In this document: piece by piece, positions 7,732-15,771 of the stretch
Layout of the letters: every line of letters starts with the position of its first letter
How positions within the stretch are numbered: position 1 is the first letter of the stretch
Assembly (NCBI GenBank): GCA_023409735.1
Contig: JAEYRB010000015.1
Location: 1 to 33,395 of the forward strand
Length of the DNA: 33,395 nucleotides
From: Bacillota bacterium
GTDB taxonomy: Bacteria; Bacillota; Clostridia; Acetivibrionales; DTU013
Direction of reading: 5' to 3'
Made by a program: the position numbers and the translations under genes
The notes under the pieces: generated by a model
Database searches by the model: none
What the model was told of the DNA's origin: nothing
Seen by the model: only the letters and a program-made list of their open reading frames with translations

Positions 7732-9828
7732 ATGGAGCCTAAGCTCTCTCTAATCTATTCACTATCATTTTTAGCAGTAGCAATTGCATTTGCATTCGCA
7801 GTTTACCTCCATTTTTGGGTTAAAAAACAGCCGAATACTAATGCAAGGATCAAAGAAGTCTCAGCGCTGATTAAAGCAGGCGCAAATACTTTCATTAAAA
7901 AGGAATACAAGATACTCGCAATTTTTGCAGGCGTTGCAGCTGTAATTATTTTTGTATTGCTTCCGACTCCTATATGGAAGGGCGACATAATAAACAATGT
8001 AGCTATAACACTTGCGTATATTGCAGGAACAGTTCTATCTGCAATCGCTGGTAAGATTGGTATTGTCGTAGCAACTTCTGCAAACGCACGTGCTGCCGAA
8101 GGAGCCCAGAAGGGTATCAAGCCCGCATTTCTCATAGGCTTCAGAGGCGGTGCAGTAATGGGCCTTGCCGTTGTAGGCTTCAGCCTCCTTGGCGTAGCTG
8201 CAGTTCTTCTTATTGTAGGAGATGCTACAATTTTACTTGGCTTCTCATTCGGTGCGAGCTCTCTTGCTCTATTTGCTAAAGCCGGCGGTGGAATATTCAC
8301 CAAGACTGCCGATGTCAGCGCTGACCTTACAGGTAAGGTTGAATTGGGTATACCTGAAGATGACCCGCGTAATCCTGCGGTTATAGCTGATAACGTTGGC
8401 GACAATGTTGGTGATGTTGCCGGTATGGGTGCTGACCTGTTTGATTCAAACGTTGCTTCAATGGCAGCAGCACTTGTTATGGCACAATCCCTGGATAAAG
8501 CCATGGGTGGCTCACATATAAATACAGCAATGGTATTCTGTTATGCTGCGCTTGGACTTATTGCCTCGATTCTAGGTATTGGTGCTGCTCGTATTGGAAA
8601 GAACGGCAATCCTACAAGAGCACTAAATTCTTCTACATATGTTACAACCGGAATATTTATAGCTCTCACTGCAGCAGCTACAGCTATTTTCAAAGGCTTC
8701 GAATGGCGTATATGGGCAGCATCCGCAATCGGTCTTGTGGTTGGTGTCGTCATTGGTATTACAACTGACTACTTCACAGATGACAGCAGACCTATAGTAA
8801 GGAAGGTTGCCGAAGCATCCCGCTCCGGATCAGCATTCACGATATTATCAGGTATTTCCTACGGCTTCATCTCCGCTCTGCCTGCAATGATAGGTATCGC
8901 AATTTCAGCACTTGCTGCATATAAGATCTCCGCACCGCTTGGTGATGGATATGCTATGTTCGGTATTTCAATGGCAGCAGTCGGAATGCTTTCAATAGTT
9001 GGTATGATCATAAGCAACGACGCATATGGTCCAATCGTTGACAATGCAAGAGGCTTGGCAGAAATGGGCGGTCTTGGCGAAGATACGATCAGAATAGCTG
9101 ATGAGCTCGACAGTGCTGGAAACACTGTAAAAGCAGTTACTAAGGGTTTTGCAATCGGTGCCGCCGGGCTTACAGTTATATCTCTTCTTGGTGCTTATAT
9201 GACAGAGGTTAATGAAGTTCTTGCCGCTGCTGGTAGACAAATCCTAACAGGCTTTGATATAATGGACCCGACCGTATTCTTTGGTACATTGATAGGTGCA
9301 GCAATACCGGCAGTATTCTCTGCTATGCTGATGCTCGGCGTTGATAAGAATGCTCAGAGAATGGTAGCAGAAATACACAGGCAGTTCAACGAAATAAAGG
9401 GACTTAGGGAAGGCAAGGATGGTGTGCATCCTGAGTATGACAAGTGTATTGATATAGCCACAAAGGGCGCACTCATGGAGCTTATTCCTGCGGGTCTGTT
9501 TACAATAGTTGCAACGATTCTTGTTGGATTCATCGGCGGAGTCAAGGCAATCGGCGGATTCCTTCTTGGAAATATCATAAGTGGTCTGCTTCTTGCTCTG
9601 TTTATGTCAAATGCCGGCGGACTGTGGGACAACTCAAAAAAGTACATTGAATCTGGTAATGAGGGCGGAAAAGGTTCCGAGGCTCATAAGGCTGCTGTTG
9701 TTGGTGATACTGTAGGTGATCCCTTCAAGGATACTGCAGGACCGTCAATCAACACCCAGATCACGGTTGTATCCTTGGTTGCTTCACTCATGTCCTCATT
9801 ATTTGTAACAATATCATTATTTAACTAA
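7732..9828 (+). CDS. hppA: Membrane-bound ion-pumping pyrophosphatase, K+-independent signature
   Basis: Couples pyrophosphate hydrolysis to H+ (or Na+) export across the membrane. Seen: 698 residues, many spans; substrate-binding motifs DVSADLTGKVELGIPEDD, NPAVIADNVGDNVGDVAG and GDTVGDPFKDTAGPS are intact. Lys467 and Thr470 in GNTVKAVT are the residues typical of K+-independent enzymes. The gate-helix motif reads GADLFDSNVAS with Asp238, unlike DLFES of Na+ pumps and DLFGS of common K+-independent proton pumps. Known: a divergent K+-independent, Na+-inhibited H+-pump subfamily has been described (the Chlorobium limicola type); membership here is an inference. Start: ATG 7732 uses GGTG 6 bases upstream; GTG 7723 (after AAAGG) is possible. 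It is probably co-transcribed with the next two genes. Confidence 0.92.
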   Translation: MEPKLSLIYSLSFLAVAIAFAFAVYLHFWVKKQPNTNARIKEVSALIKAGANTFIKKEYKILAIFAGVAAVIIFVLLPTPIWKGDIINNVAITLAYIAGTVLSAIAGKIGIVVATSANARAAEGAQKGIKPAFLIGFRGGAVMGLAVVGFSLLGVAAVLLIVGDATILLGFSFGASSLALFAKAGGGIFTKTADVSADLTGKVELGIPEDDPRNPAVIADNVGDNVGDVAGMGADLFDSNVASMAAALVMAQSLDKAMGGSHINTAMVFCYAALGLIASILGIGAARIGKNGNPTRALNSSTYVTTGIFIALTAAATAIFKGFEWRIWAASAIGLVVGVVIGITTDYFTDDSRPIVRKVAEASRSGSAFTILSGISYGFISALPAMIGIAISALAAYKISAPLGDGYAMFGISMAAVGMLSIVGMIISNDAYGPIVDNARGLAEMGGLGEDTIRIADELDSAGNTVKAVTKGFAIGAAGLTVISLLGAYMTEVNEVLAAAGRQILTGFDIMDPTVFFGTLIGAAIPAVFSAMLMLGVDKNAQRMVAEIHRQFNEIKGLREGKDGVHPEYDKCIDIATKGALMELIPAGLFTIVATILVGFIGGVKAIGGFLLGNIISGLLLALFMSNAGGLWDNSKKYIESGNEGGKGSEAHKAAVVGDTVGDPFKDTAGPSINTQITVVSLVASLMSSLFVTISLFN

Positions 9829-9853
9829 TTACTAAAGTTGAGAGGAACGAAGT

Positions 9854-10972
9854 ATGGACATTTTGTACAAGTATTTAATTCAGCTTCAATGGCAGCACGT
9901 TGTAATGTGGGTAATCGGCGGTATACTTATATATCTTGCTATTAAAAAGGACATGGAGCCAACGCTTCTTCTCCCTATTGGTTTCGGTGCTATACTGGTC
10001 AATATGCCCTTTTCAGGAGCAGTTACACAGATGATCAATGGCGTCGCAGAGGAAGGTGCACTTAGTACTCTGTTCAACGCAGGTATAGCCAATGAGCTTT
10101 TCCCGCTTATTTTATTTATTGGAATCGGAGCAATGATCGATTTCGGTCCGCTGCTCTCCAATCCAAAGCTTATGCTATTCGGTGCAGCGGCTCAGTTTGG
10201 TATATTCTTCACACTGTGCGCAGCATCAATGTTCTTTGACATTAACGATGCCGCAAGTATCGCAATTATCGGCGCTGCCGACGGGCCTACATCTATTGTT
10301 GTAGCGCAGAAGTTGAAATCACAGTATCTTGGCGCAATAATGGTAGCTGCATATTCCTATATGGCAATGGTTCCGATAATACAGCCTCCTGTAATACGCT
10401 TACTGACTACCAGGAAAGAGCGCCTTATAAGGATGCCGTATCAACAGCATGAGGTATCGAAGCTGACAAAGATCCTTTTCCCGATCATAATAACTATAGT
10501 TGCAGGATTGATAGCTCCATCCTCTGTATCACTTATAGGCTTCCTTATGTTCGGAAATCTTATCAGAGAATGCGGTGTGCTTAATTCATTATCAGAAACT
10601 GCACAAAAGGTGCTTGCAAATCTTGTAACGCTTTTCCTTGGTATAACAATTGCGTCTCAGATGCAGGCTGAGCAGTTCCTGCGCAGAGAAACACTGCTGA
10701 TACTCGGACTTGGTTTATTTGCATTCATATTTGATACAGCGGGCGGCGTTCTATTTGCCAAGTTCCTTAACCTGTTCTTAAAACAGAAAATCAACCCGAT
10801 GATAGGTGCTGCCGGAATATCAGCATTCCCTATGTCAGGAAGAGTCGTTCATAAGATGGGCCTTGCAGAGGATAGTCAAAACTTCCTTCTTATGCATTCC
10901 ATCGGGGTCAATGTTTCCGGTCAGATTGCTTCAGTAATCGCCGGTGGATTGATTCTAAACTTCTTTATGTAG
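9854..10972 (+). CDS. Sodium-ion-translocating decarboxylase beta subunit (OadB/GcdB type)
   Basis: The beta subunit of oxaloacetate, glutaconyl-CoA and methylmalonyl-CoA decarboxylases is the membrane channel that moves Na+ out on decarboxylation of carboxybiotin. Seen: 372 residues with about nine to eleven spans. The residues expected for ion binding are kept: Asp143 in GAADGPTSIV, the Tyr169 region in YSYMAMVPIIQPP, and Ser355 in NVSGQIAS. DFGPLLSNP is also typical. AGAGGA lies 7 bases before ATG; the gap to hppA is only 25 bases, so the two are likely one operon. No carboxyltransferase (alpha) or biotin carrier gene is adjacent, so the partner must be encoded elsewhere or the subunit works differently. 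Confidence 0.9.
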   Translation: MDILYKYLIQLQWQHVVMWVIGGILIYLAIKKDMEPTLLLPIGFGAILVNMPFSGAVTQMINGVAEEGALSTLFNAGIANELFPLILFIGIGAMIDFGPLLSNPKLMLFGAAAQFGIFFTLCAASMFFDINDAASIAIIGAADGPTSIVVAQKLKSQYLGAIMVAAYSYMAMVPIIQPPVIRLLTTRKERLIRMPYQQHEVSKLTKILFPIIITIVAGLIAPSSVSLIGFLMFGNLIRECGVLNSLSETAQKVLANLVTLFLGITIASQMQAEQFLRRETLLILGLGLFAFIFDTAGGVLFAKFLNLFLKQKINPMIGAAGISAFPMSGRVVHKMGLAEDSQNFLLMHSIGVNVSGQIASVIAGGLILNFFM

Positions 10973-10990
10973 ATCGGAGGGAAACATTAT

Positions 10991-11131
10991 ATGAATTTTA
11001 ATCCAATGAATTTTGTAGATAATCTATATTACATGGGAACCGGCATGGTAGGTATATTTGTAGTAATAGGAGTAATTATTGGCTTTACAGTAATATTAAA
11101 TAAGGTATCTACCATGAAGGGCAAAAGCTAA
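10991..11131 (+). CDS. Small OadG-like membrane peptide (46 residues)
   Basis: Seen: a 46-codon ORF 18 bases after the beta subunit, with an excellent site (GGAGGG, 9 bases before ATG 10991). It begins MNFNPMNFVDNLYYMG, continues with a single hydrophobic helix (about residues 17-38, GMVGIFVVIGVIIGFTVIL), and ends in a short basic tail (NKVSTMKGKS). Size, placement and the GM...VF start of the helix match the small OadG-related transporter subunits that accompany some beta subunits. It lacks the long C-terminal region and zinc-binding residues of classical OadG. It probably stabilises or assembles the beta subunit. Good codon structure, spacing and context make it a real gene despite its size. 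Confidence 0.8.
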   Translation: MNFNPMNFVDNLYYMGTGMVGIFVVIGVIIGFTVILNKVSTMKGKS

Positions 11132-11231
11132 GATTTAAATCAGCTGATTGTGAAGCCAACTGATCTCGAATTCGCCTCTATGCCTTCCGGCATAAGCAAT
11201 TGACCGGCATAAGAAATTAAAGAGAAGTGAA

Positions 11232-11268
11232 AAAACGGTGATGTCTTTAAAGCCTCACCGTTTTCTTT
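11232..11268 (+). terminator. Terminator of the hppA/beta-subunit operon
   Basis: Ten-base-pair stem AAAACGGTGA (11232-11241) with TCACCGTTTT (11255-11264), followed by CTTT. Just upstream are a TATGCC-TTCC-GGCATA hairpin (about 11178-11193) and a short direct repeat CCGGCATAAG. Confidence 0.8.
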
Positions 11269-11352
11269 ATATGAGCATCAAACAGAGGCTGAGCTGATAC
11301 TGCAGCTGGGTTTCGTCACAAAACAGGCTGTAGTAAGTAAGGCTCGGTAAAT

Positions 11353-11477
11353 AAAAGTTTCATGAGCATCTAACTCATGAAACTTTTTGCTGTAGCCCTT
11401 CGGGCAACGCCATAAATGTGGGCTCCGGTGAATCGCCATCCCTGGCTATACACCGGCGGCTGCACCATCCGTGGTGC
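11353..11477 (+). other. Run of four hairpins, structured RNA candidate
   Basis: Hairpin 1: 14-bp perfect stem 11353-11366 with 11374-11387, followed by TTGC. Hairpin 2: GCC-CTTCG-GGC at about 11395-11405. Hairpin 3: CCGGTG (11425-11430) with CACCGG (11451-11456), enclosing GCC/GGC. Hairpin 4: GCACCA-TCCG-TGGTGC (11462-11477). All arms are perfect complements and closely packed. Hairpin 1 with its T5 run may act as a terminator. No ribosome binding site or coding frame fits. Strand is chosen because hairpin 1 is followed by T residues on the plus strand. Confidence 0.4.
11383..11416 (+). repeat. Interspersed hairpin repeat, copy A
   Basis: The motif CTTTTTGCTGTAGCCCTTCG continues with GGGCAACGCCATAAA. 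Two further copies lie at 20494-20558 and 27543-27604. Each follows a terminator-like hairpin whose T-run is the TTTTT of the motif. Confidence 0.6.
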
Positions 11478-11599
11478 ACCTTGTAGTTCCTTGTGCCACA
11501 TTCCAGCTTCGCCATTACTTCACAGCCTGCAATGTTCCTTCACAAGCTGCATGTTCCCAGCTTAGCCTCTGTCTCTATACGGATATAAGTTTATATATG

Positions 11600-11634
11600 A
11601 ACACAGAGGGACGGTTCGACGGTTCTTCTGTGTT
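11600..11634. repeat. Palindrome carrying GGGACGGTTC
   Basis: Outer arms AACACAGA (11600-11607) and TCTGTGTT (11627-11634) are perfect. The centre holds ACGGTTC twice in direct repeat. The core GGGACGGTTC recurs in the larger palindrome at 27654-27739. Such GGGACGGTTC-containing palindromes resemble REP-like elements of Firmicutes; no associated transposase is in the window. Confidence 0.55.
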
Positions 11635-11820
11635 GTTAGTAATATTTTATGGCAAAATCTATGGTGTCTTTCTGTTCATTTATATGCTTGAAATTTGTGC
11701 ATTTTTGTTATATGTTTAATGTATCAAATATTCTATATACTATGTTTATCTTACATACTTACTATTTATTAGTGTAATATCAGTATCATAATTTTATATA
11801 ACATTTTAAGGAGGAAGGCT

Positions 11821-13428
11821 ATGTCTCTTTCAGCAAGTGAAATTAAAAGTGCTATTATCAACGGCAAAACAGTAATAGGTATCGAACTTGGCTCAACCCG
11901 AATAAAGTCTGTCCTTATCGGACCCGACAATGCGCCTGCAGCATCAGGAGGCTATGATTGGGAAAACAGCTACATAAACAATGTATGGACCTACAGCCTG
12001 GAAGATATTTGGAAGGGCCTTCAGGCCAGCTACAAAAAGCTTGCAGACAATGTAAAGGAGCAATACGGTGTAACAATTCAGACTGTTGGAGCTATTGGTA
12101 TAAGTGCCATGATGCACGGATATATGTCTTTTGATAAGGATGATAATTTATTAGTGCCCTTCCGCACATGGCGCAATAATATAACAGGACCGGCATCAGA
12201 AGCCCTTACAGATTTGTTCGACTATAATATTCCTCAGAGATGGAGCATTTCACATCTGTATCAGTCTATTCTCAATAATGAGGAGCATGTGTCAAAGATA
12301 GACTATATTACAACACTTGCCGGCTATGTACACTGGAAGCTGACAGGCGAAAAGGTCATAGGTGTCGGCGATGCATCTGGTATGTTCCCTATTGATTCAA
12401 ACACCAACACCTACTATTCAAAAATGATAAGCCAGTTTGACGAGCTTGTAAGTCCTAAAAACTACCCATGGAAGCTTGAAGGAATTCTTCCCAAGGTGCT
12501 TGTTGCAGGAGAAGGGGCCGGATGTCTTACAGCTGAAGGAGCAAAGCTGCTTGATGCTACAGGTCAGCTTAAGCCCGGTATCCCGCTTTGTCCTCCGGAA
12601 GGCGATGCAGGTACGGGAATGGTTGCAACCAACAGCGTATCAATGCGTACAGGAAATGTTTCAGCAGGAACGTCCGTGTTCGCTATGATAGTGCTTGAGA
12701 AGGCTTTGTCCAGGGCTTATCCTGAAATAGACATGGTAACTACACCAACCGGCAAGCAGGTCGCTATGGCGCACTCAAATAACTGCACCTCCGATTATGA
12801 CGCATGGATCAGCTTGTTCGGGGAAGCCATTAAGGCAGTTGGCACAGATGTAAGTAAGGCCAAGCTCTATGATACCTTGCTCGGTATGGCTCTAAAGGGA
12901 GACCCTGACTGCGGAGGTCTTCTGTCCTATGGATATATTTCCGGTGAGCATATGACTCATTTCACCGAAGGCAGACCGTTATTTGTACGTTCATCAAGCA
13001 ATAATTTCAACCTGGCTAATTTTATGAGAGTCAATCTTTTTACTGCTCTTGGAGCTTTAAGGACAGGACTTAATATATTGTTTGAAAAGGAAGCCGTCAA
13101 GGTTGATAAGATGCTTGGTCACGGAGGCTTTTTCAAGACAGCAGAAGTCGGGCAGAAAATCATGGCTGCTGCAATCAATGCTCCCGTCTCAGTTATGGAG
13201 ACCGCCGGAGAGGGCGGCGCATGGGGCATTGCACTGCTTGGAGCCTATATGATCAACAAGGCAGAAAATGAAAGCCTTGAAGATTTCCTTAGCAACAGGA
13301 TCTTCGCAGGCCTAAAGGGCAGCACTATGGATCCAGTTCCTTCTGATGTTGAAGGCTTTAATGAGTTTATGAAACGCTATACAAATGGCCTTGCCATTGA
13401 AAGAGCAGCAGTAGAAAATCTTAAATAG
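11821..13428 (+). CDS. FGGY-family carbohydrate kinase
   Basis: Phosphorylates a sugar with ATP in the cytoplasm. Seen: 535 residues with the two-domain actin/hexokinase fold signatures: N-terminal phosphate loop IGIELGSTRIKS, sugar-contact segment SAMMHGYMSFDK, catalytic Asp262 in GDAGTGM (GDAGTG from 261), and the C-terminal GHGGFFKTAEVGQ and AGEGGAWGIALLGA nucleotide-binding region. The MHGYM and RTWRNN features resemble the unusual clostridial kinases once called xylulokinases, of which C. acetobutylicum AraK is a ribulokinase; that assignment is by memory and modest. No isomerase, epimerase or transporter gene is beside it to fix the sugar. Start: AGGAGG ends about 6 bases before ATG. 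It stands alone between a structured gap and a terminator. Confidence 0.85.
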   Translation: MSLSASEIKSAIINGKTVIGIELGSTRIKSVLIGPDNAPAASGGYDWENSYINNVWTYSLEDIWKGLQASYKKLADNVKEQYGVTIQTVGAIGISAMMHGYMSFDKDDNLLVPFRTWRNNITGPASEALTDLFDYNIPQRWSISHLYQSILNNEEHVSKIDYITTLAGYVHWKLTGEKVIGVGDASGMFPIDSNTNTYYSKMISQFDELVSPKNYPWKLEGILPKVLVAGEGAGCLTAEGAKLLDATGQLKPGIPLCPPEGDAGTGMVATNSVSMRTGNVSAGTSVFAMIVLEKALSRAYPEIDMVTTPTGKQVAMAHSNNCTSDYDAWISLFGEAIKAVGTDVSKAKLYDTLLGMALKGDPDCGGLLSYGYISGEHMTHFTEGRPLFVRSSSNNFNLANFMRVNLFTALGALRTGLNILFEKEAVKVDKMLGHGGFFKTAEVGQKIMAAAINAPVSVMETAGEGGAWGIALLGAYMINKAENESLEDFLSNRIFAGLKGSTMDPVPSDVEGFNEFMKRYTNGLAIERAAVENLK

Positions 13429-13446
13429 AAAATATGCTTTCAATCG

Positions 13447-13483
13447 GAGCCTAAGCTGATACCACAGCCTAGGCTCTGTTTTT
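13447..13483 (+). terminator. Terminator of the FGGY kinase gene
   Basis: Stem GAGCCTA (13447-13453) with TAGGCTC (13470-13476), then TGTTTTT. The hairpin has no T-run on the minus strand, so it does not obviously end the opposing trp operon, for which no clear terminator was found. Confidence 0.75.
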
Positions 13484-13570
13484 GTAGCTAATCAAGTGGA
13501 ACGGTTCATACCGCAAGCCGTTTACATGAACAGATAAAAATAATGTTATAACAACTTGGATCAATTTTGT

Positions 13571-14347
13571 TCAGTCCTCTATAATTGCAGCCTTCATAGT
13601 CTTGACATAATCACCTACATATTTAGATGCATTCTTTCCATGCTCTTCAAGAAGCTTTACTATTGCTGACCCAACAATGACACCGTCGGATAGATCTGCC
13701 ATTTTCTTTGCCTGCTCGGGCTTGGAGATACCGAAACCTATAGCGCAGGGTAGATCTGTGTTATGACGTATAACATCAATAATTGAGGCGAGATCTGTTT
13801 TTATCTCCTTGCGTATCCCCGTTACTCCAAGGCTGGAGACAACATATAAAAATCCCTCTGCCTTTTTCGCGATCATTGCAATTCGATCTGCCGAGGTCGG
13901 CGCAATGAGAGAGATCAAGGCTACACCATATTTATGGCATAATGGCAGAAATTCATCCTTCTCCTCAAACGGCAGATCCGGTAAAATCAATCCATCAATC
14001 TCAGCTTCCCTGCAAGCCGAAATAAATTGCTCAGCTCCATACGAAAATACTACATTTGCATAAGTCATAAATACCATAGGAATCCTGACATCGCGACGAA
14101 GCTCCTTTACAAGATCAAATATCTTATCAGTAGTCACTCCACCGCGTAAAGCCTCAAAATTTGCATTTTGAATTACAGGCCCTTCGGCTGTTGGGTCAGA
14201 AAATGGAATGCCAAGCTCAATAAGATCGGCACCGTTTGCTGCAGCTGCATGGACCACAGCGGCAGTAGTTTCCAAATCCGGATAACCACAGGTAATGAAA
14301 GGAATAAACGCCTTTCCATTTGTAAAAGCAGCTTTTATGTTACTCAT
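13571..14347 (-). CDS. trpA: Tryptophan synthase alpha chain
   Basis: Cleaves indole-3-glycerol phosphate to indole and glyceraldehyde 3-phosphate; indole is channelled to TrpB. Seen: 258 residues, a TIM barrel of normal length. Catalytic Glu44 (DLIELGIPFSDP) and Asp51 in the same motif are present, as are the following AEGPVIQ and the phosphate-binding FGISKPEQ and SDGVIVGSAIV. It is the last gene of the operon. Its start codon overlaps the end of trpB by 8 bases, which suggests translational coupling and equal output of the alpha and beta chains. Confidence 0.96.
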   Translation of the reverse strand: MSNIKAAFTNGKAFIPFITCGYPDLETTAAVVHAAAANGADLIELGIPFSDPTAEGPVIQNANFEALRGGVTTDKIFDLVKELRRDVRIPMVFMTYANVVFSYGAEQFISACREAEIDGLILPDLPFEEKDEFLPLCHKYGVALISLIAPTSADRIAMIAKKAEGFLYVVSSLGVTGIRKEIKTDLASIIDVIRHNTDLPCAIGFGISKPEQAKKMADLSDGVIVGSAIVKLLEEHGKNASKYVGDYVKTMKAAIIED

Positions 14348-15530
14348 AAATATTCTCCCCCCTATAACGTGCTATGGCAGCACAATCTTTATCACCTCTG
14401 CCGGATATGGTAATAACAATTACCTGATCCTTATACATCTTTGGCGCAATCTTCATAGCATGCGCAACTGCGTGAGCAGATTCAATAGCCGGTATTATAC
14501 CTTCGACCCTTGACAAATACTCAAAGGCATCGACAGCCTCGTCATCCGTAATGGGGACATATTCAGCCCGTCCAATATCGTGAAGGAAGGCATGCTCGGG
14601 ACCAACACCGGGATAATCCAGGCCTGCCGAAATTGAGTAAACTGGAGCGATCTGCCCATATTCATCCTGGCAGAAGTATGATTTCATACCATGGAATATT
14701 CCAACACTGCCGGTGTTAACTGTCGCGGCGGTTTCAAAGGTATCTACCCCTCTGCCGGCTGCTTCACATCCAATTATCTTAACACTCTTGTCTTCAATGA
14801 AATGATAAAAGCTTCCCATAGCATTGGAGCCGCCTCCTACACAGGCAATAACTGCATCCGGCAGCTTTCCCTCCTTTTCAATTATCTGCTCCTTTATCTC
14901 CTTTGATATAACTGCCTGAAAGTCACGAACAATTGTTGGAAACGGATGTGGTCCCATCACCGAGCCCATGCAATAATGTGTATCGTCAATACGGCTGGCC
15001 CATTCACGAAATGCTTCGGATACCGCATCTTTAAGTGTAGCTGTTCCGGATTTAACAGGGACCACTTCTGCGCCAAGAAGTCTCATTTTATAAACATTGA
15101 GGGCTTGGCGGATGGTGTCCTCTTCACCCATAAATACAACACACTCCATCCCCATTAGCGCAGCAGCAGTAGCTGTAGCAACTCCATGCTGACCTGCTCC
15201 TGTTTCAGCTATCAGCCGTGCCTTCCCCATCTTTTTCGCCAGAAGTGCCTGCCCCAGCACATTGTTAATTTTGTGGGAACCTGTGTGATTCAGATCCTCA
15301 CGCTTTAAGTATATTTTTGCTCCATCCAAGGCCTTCGTCATTTTCGAAGCGTAGTAAAGCCTAGACGGCCTTCCGGCATATTCATTAAGCAGTTCGGTTA
15401 GCTCCCTATTAAAATCAGGATCTTTTTTATAATGCTCATAAGCCGCCTCCAATTCTATTATGGAATTCATCAATGTTTCAGGTATATACTGCCCGCCATA
15501 AATACCAAAGCGTCCCTTCTCGTTTTTCAT
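14340..15530 (-). CDS. trpB: Tryptophan synthase beta chain
   Basis: Condenses indole with serine to tryptophan using pyridoxal phosphate. Seen: 396 residues, standard length. Lys87 in NHTGSHKINN is the Schiff-base lysine; ETGAGQHG and GGGSNAMG (phosphate binding) are intact. Start: ATG 15530 with AGGAG 7 bases upstream. The upstream junction to trpF is a 240-base array of degenerate repeats that begins in this gene's own ribosome binding site, a second copy of which lies 96 bases further upstream. Confidence 0.97.
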   Translation of the reverse strand: MKNEKGRFGIYGGQYIPETLMNSIIELEAAYEHYKKDPDFNRELTELLNEYAGRPSRLYYASKMTKALDGAKIYLKREDLNHTGSHKINNVLGQALLAKKMGKARLIAETGAGQHGVATATAAALMGMECVVFMGEEDTIRQALNVYKMRLLGAEVVPVKSGTATLKDAVSEAFREWASRIDDTHYCMGSVMGPHPFPTIVRDFQAVISKEIKEQIIEKEGKLPDAVIACVGGGSNAMGSFYHFIEDKSVKIIGCEAAGRGVDTFETAATVNTGSVGIFHGMKSYFCQDEYGQIAPVYSISAGLDYPGVGPEHAFLHDIGRAEYVPITDDEAVDAFEYLSRVEGIIPAIESAHAVAHAMKIAPKMYKDQVIVITISGRGDKDCAAIARYRGENIYE

Positions 15531-15531
15531 A

Positions 15532-15771
15532 ATATCTCTCCTATCTATTAGTTATGTCAATCGAGAGCTTTATCTATTTTAATATTCTGTCAATCGAGCT
15601 CTCCACCTATTTTTATTCTGTGAATCGATATCTCTCCTATCTATTTATTATGTGTTAATTGTGCTAGTCGCGTTATGTATTCATTATGCTAACTGTATTA
15701 ACTGTTAATTTATGTCGACCATATTAAGTGTTCATTATGATAACTGTGTTTTGCGTTTATTATGTCAACTA
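15532..15771. repeat. Degenerate 31-34 bp tandem array filling the trpF-trpB junction
   Basis: Units run approximately 15532-15563, 15564-15596, 15597-15627, 15628-15661, 15662-15695, then more eroded copies to 15771. Recurrent blocks are CTATCTATT, TTATGTCAATCG and the like. ATATCTCTCCTATCT, the complement of the trpB ribosome binding site, is identical in unit 1 (15532-15546) and unit 4 (15628-15642). The array ends in the trpF stop codon (15769-15771). Confidence 0.8.

Larger units (their letters stand above)
11281..11575. repeat. About 295-bp segment bounded by imperfect 50-bp inverted repeats
   Basis: The left end (11282 onward, ACAGAGGCTGAGCTG, TGCAGCT, CAGGCTGT) matches the reverse complement of the right end (11521-11574) in the same order, with small gaps. 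No open reading frame of note and no clear target duplication are seen. The enclosed part holds the consecutive hairpins listed separately. It could be a degenerate miniature inverted-repeat element or a large folded RNA. Confidence 0.45.

Noticed and set aside
11471..11719. 82-residue ORF in the structured gap before the FGGY kinase
   Set aside because: No ribosome binding site; it crosses hairpins and the GGGACGGTTC palindrome, and its composition is not protein-like.
12476..12688. 70-residue ORF inside the FGGY kinase gene, other frame
   Set aside because: Fully contained within a conserved gene and lacking its own signals.
13500..13540. GGAACGGTTCAT...ATGAAC near 13500 as a third GGGACGGTTC palindrome
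   Set aside because: Only part of the core matches and the arms pair over six bases; too little to call.
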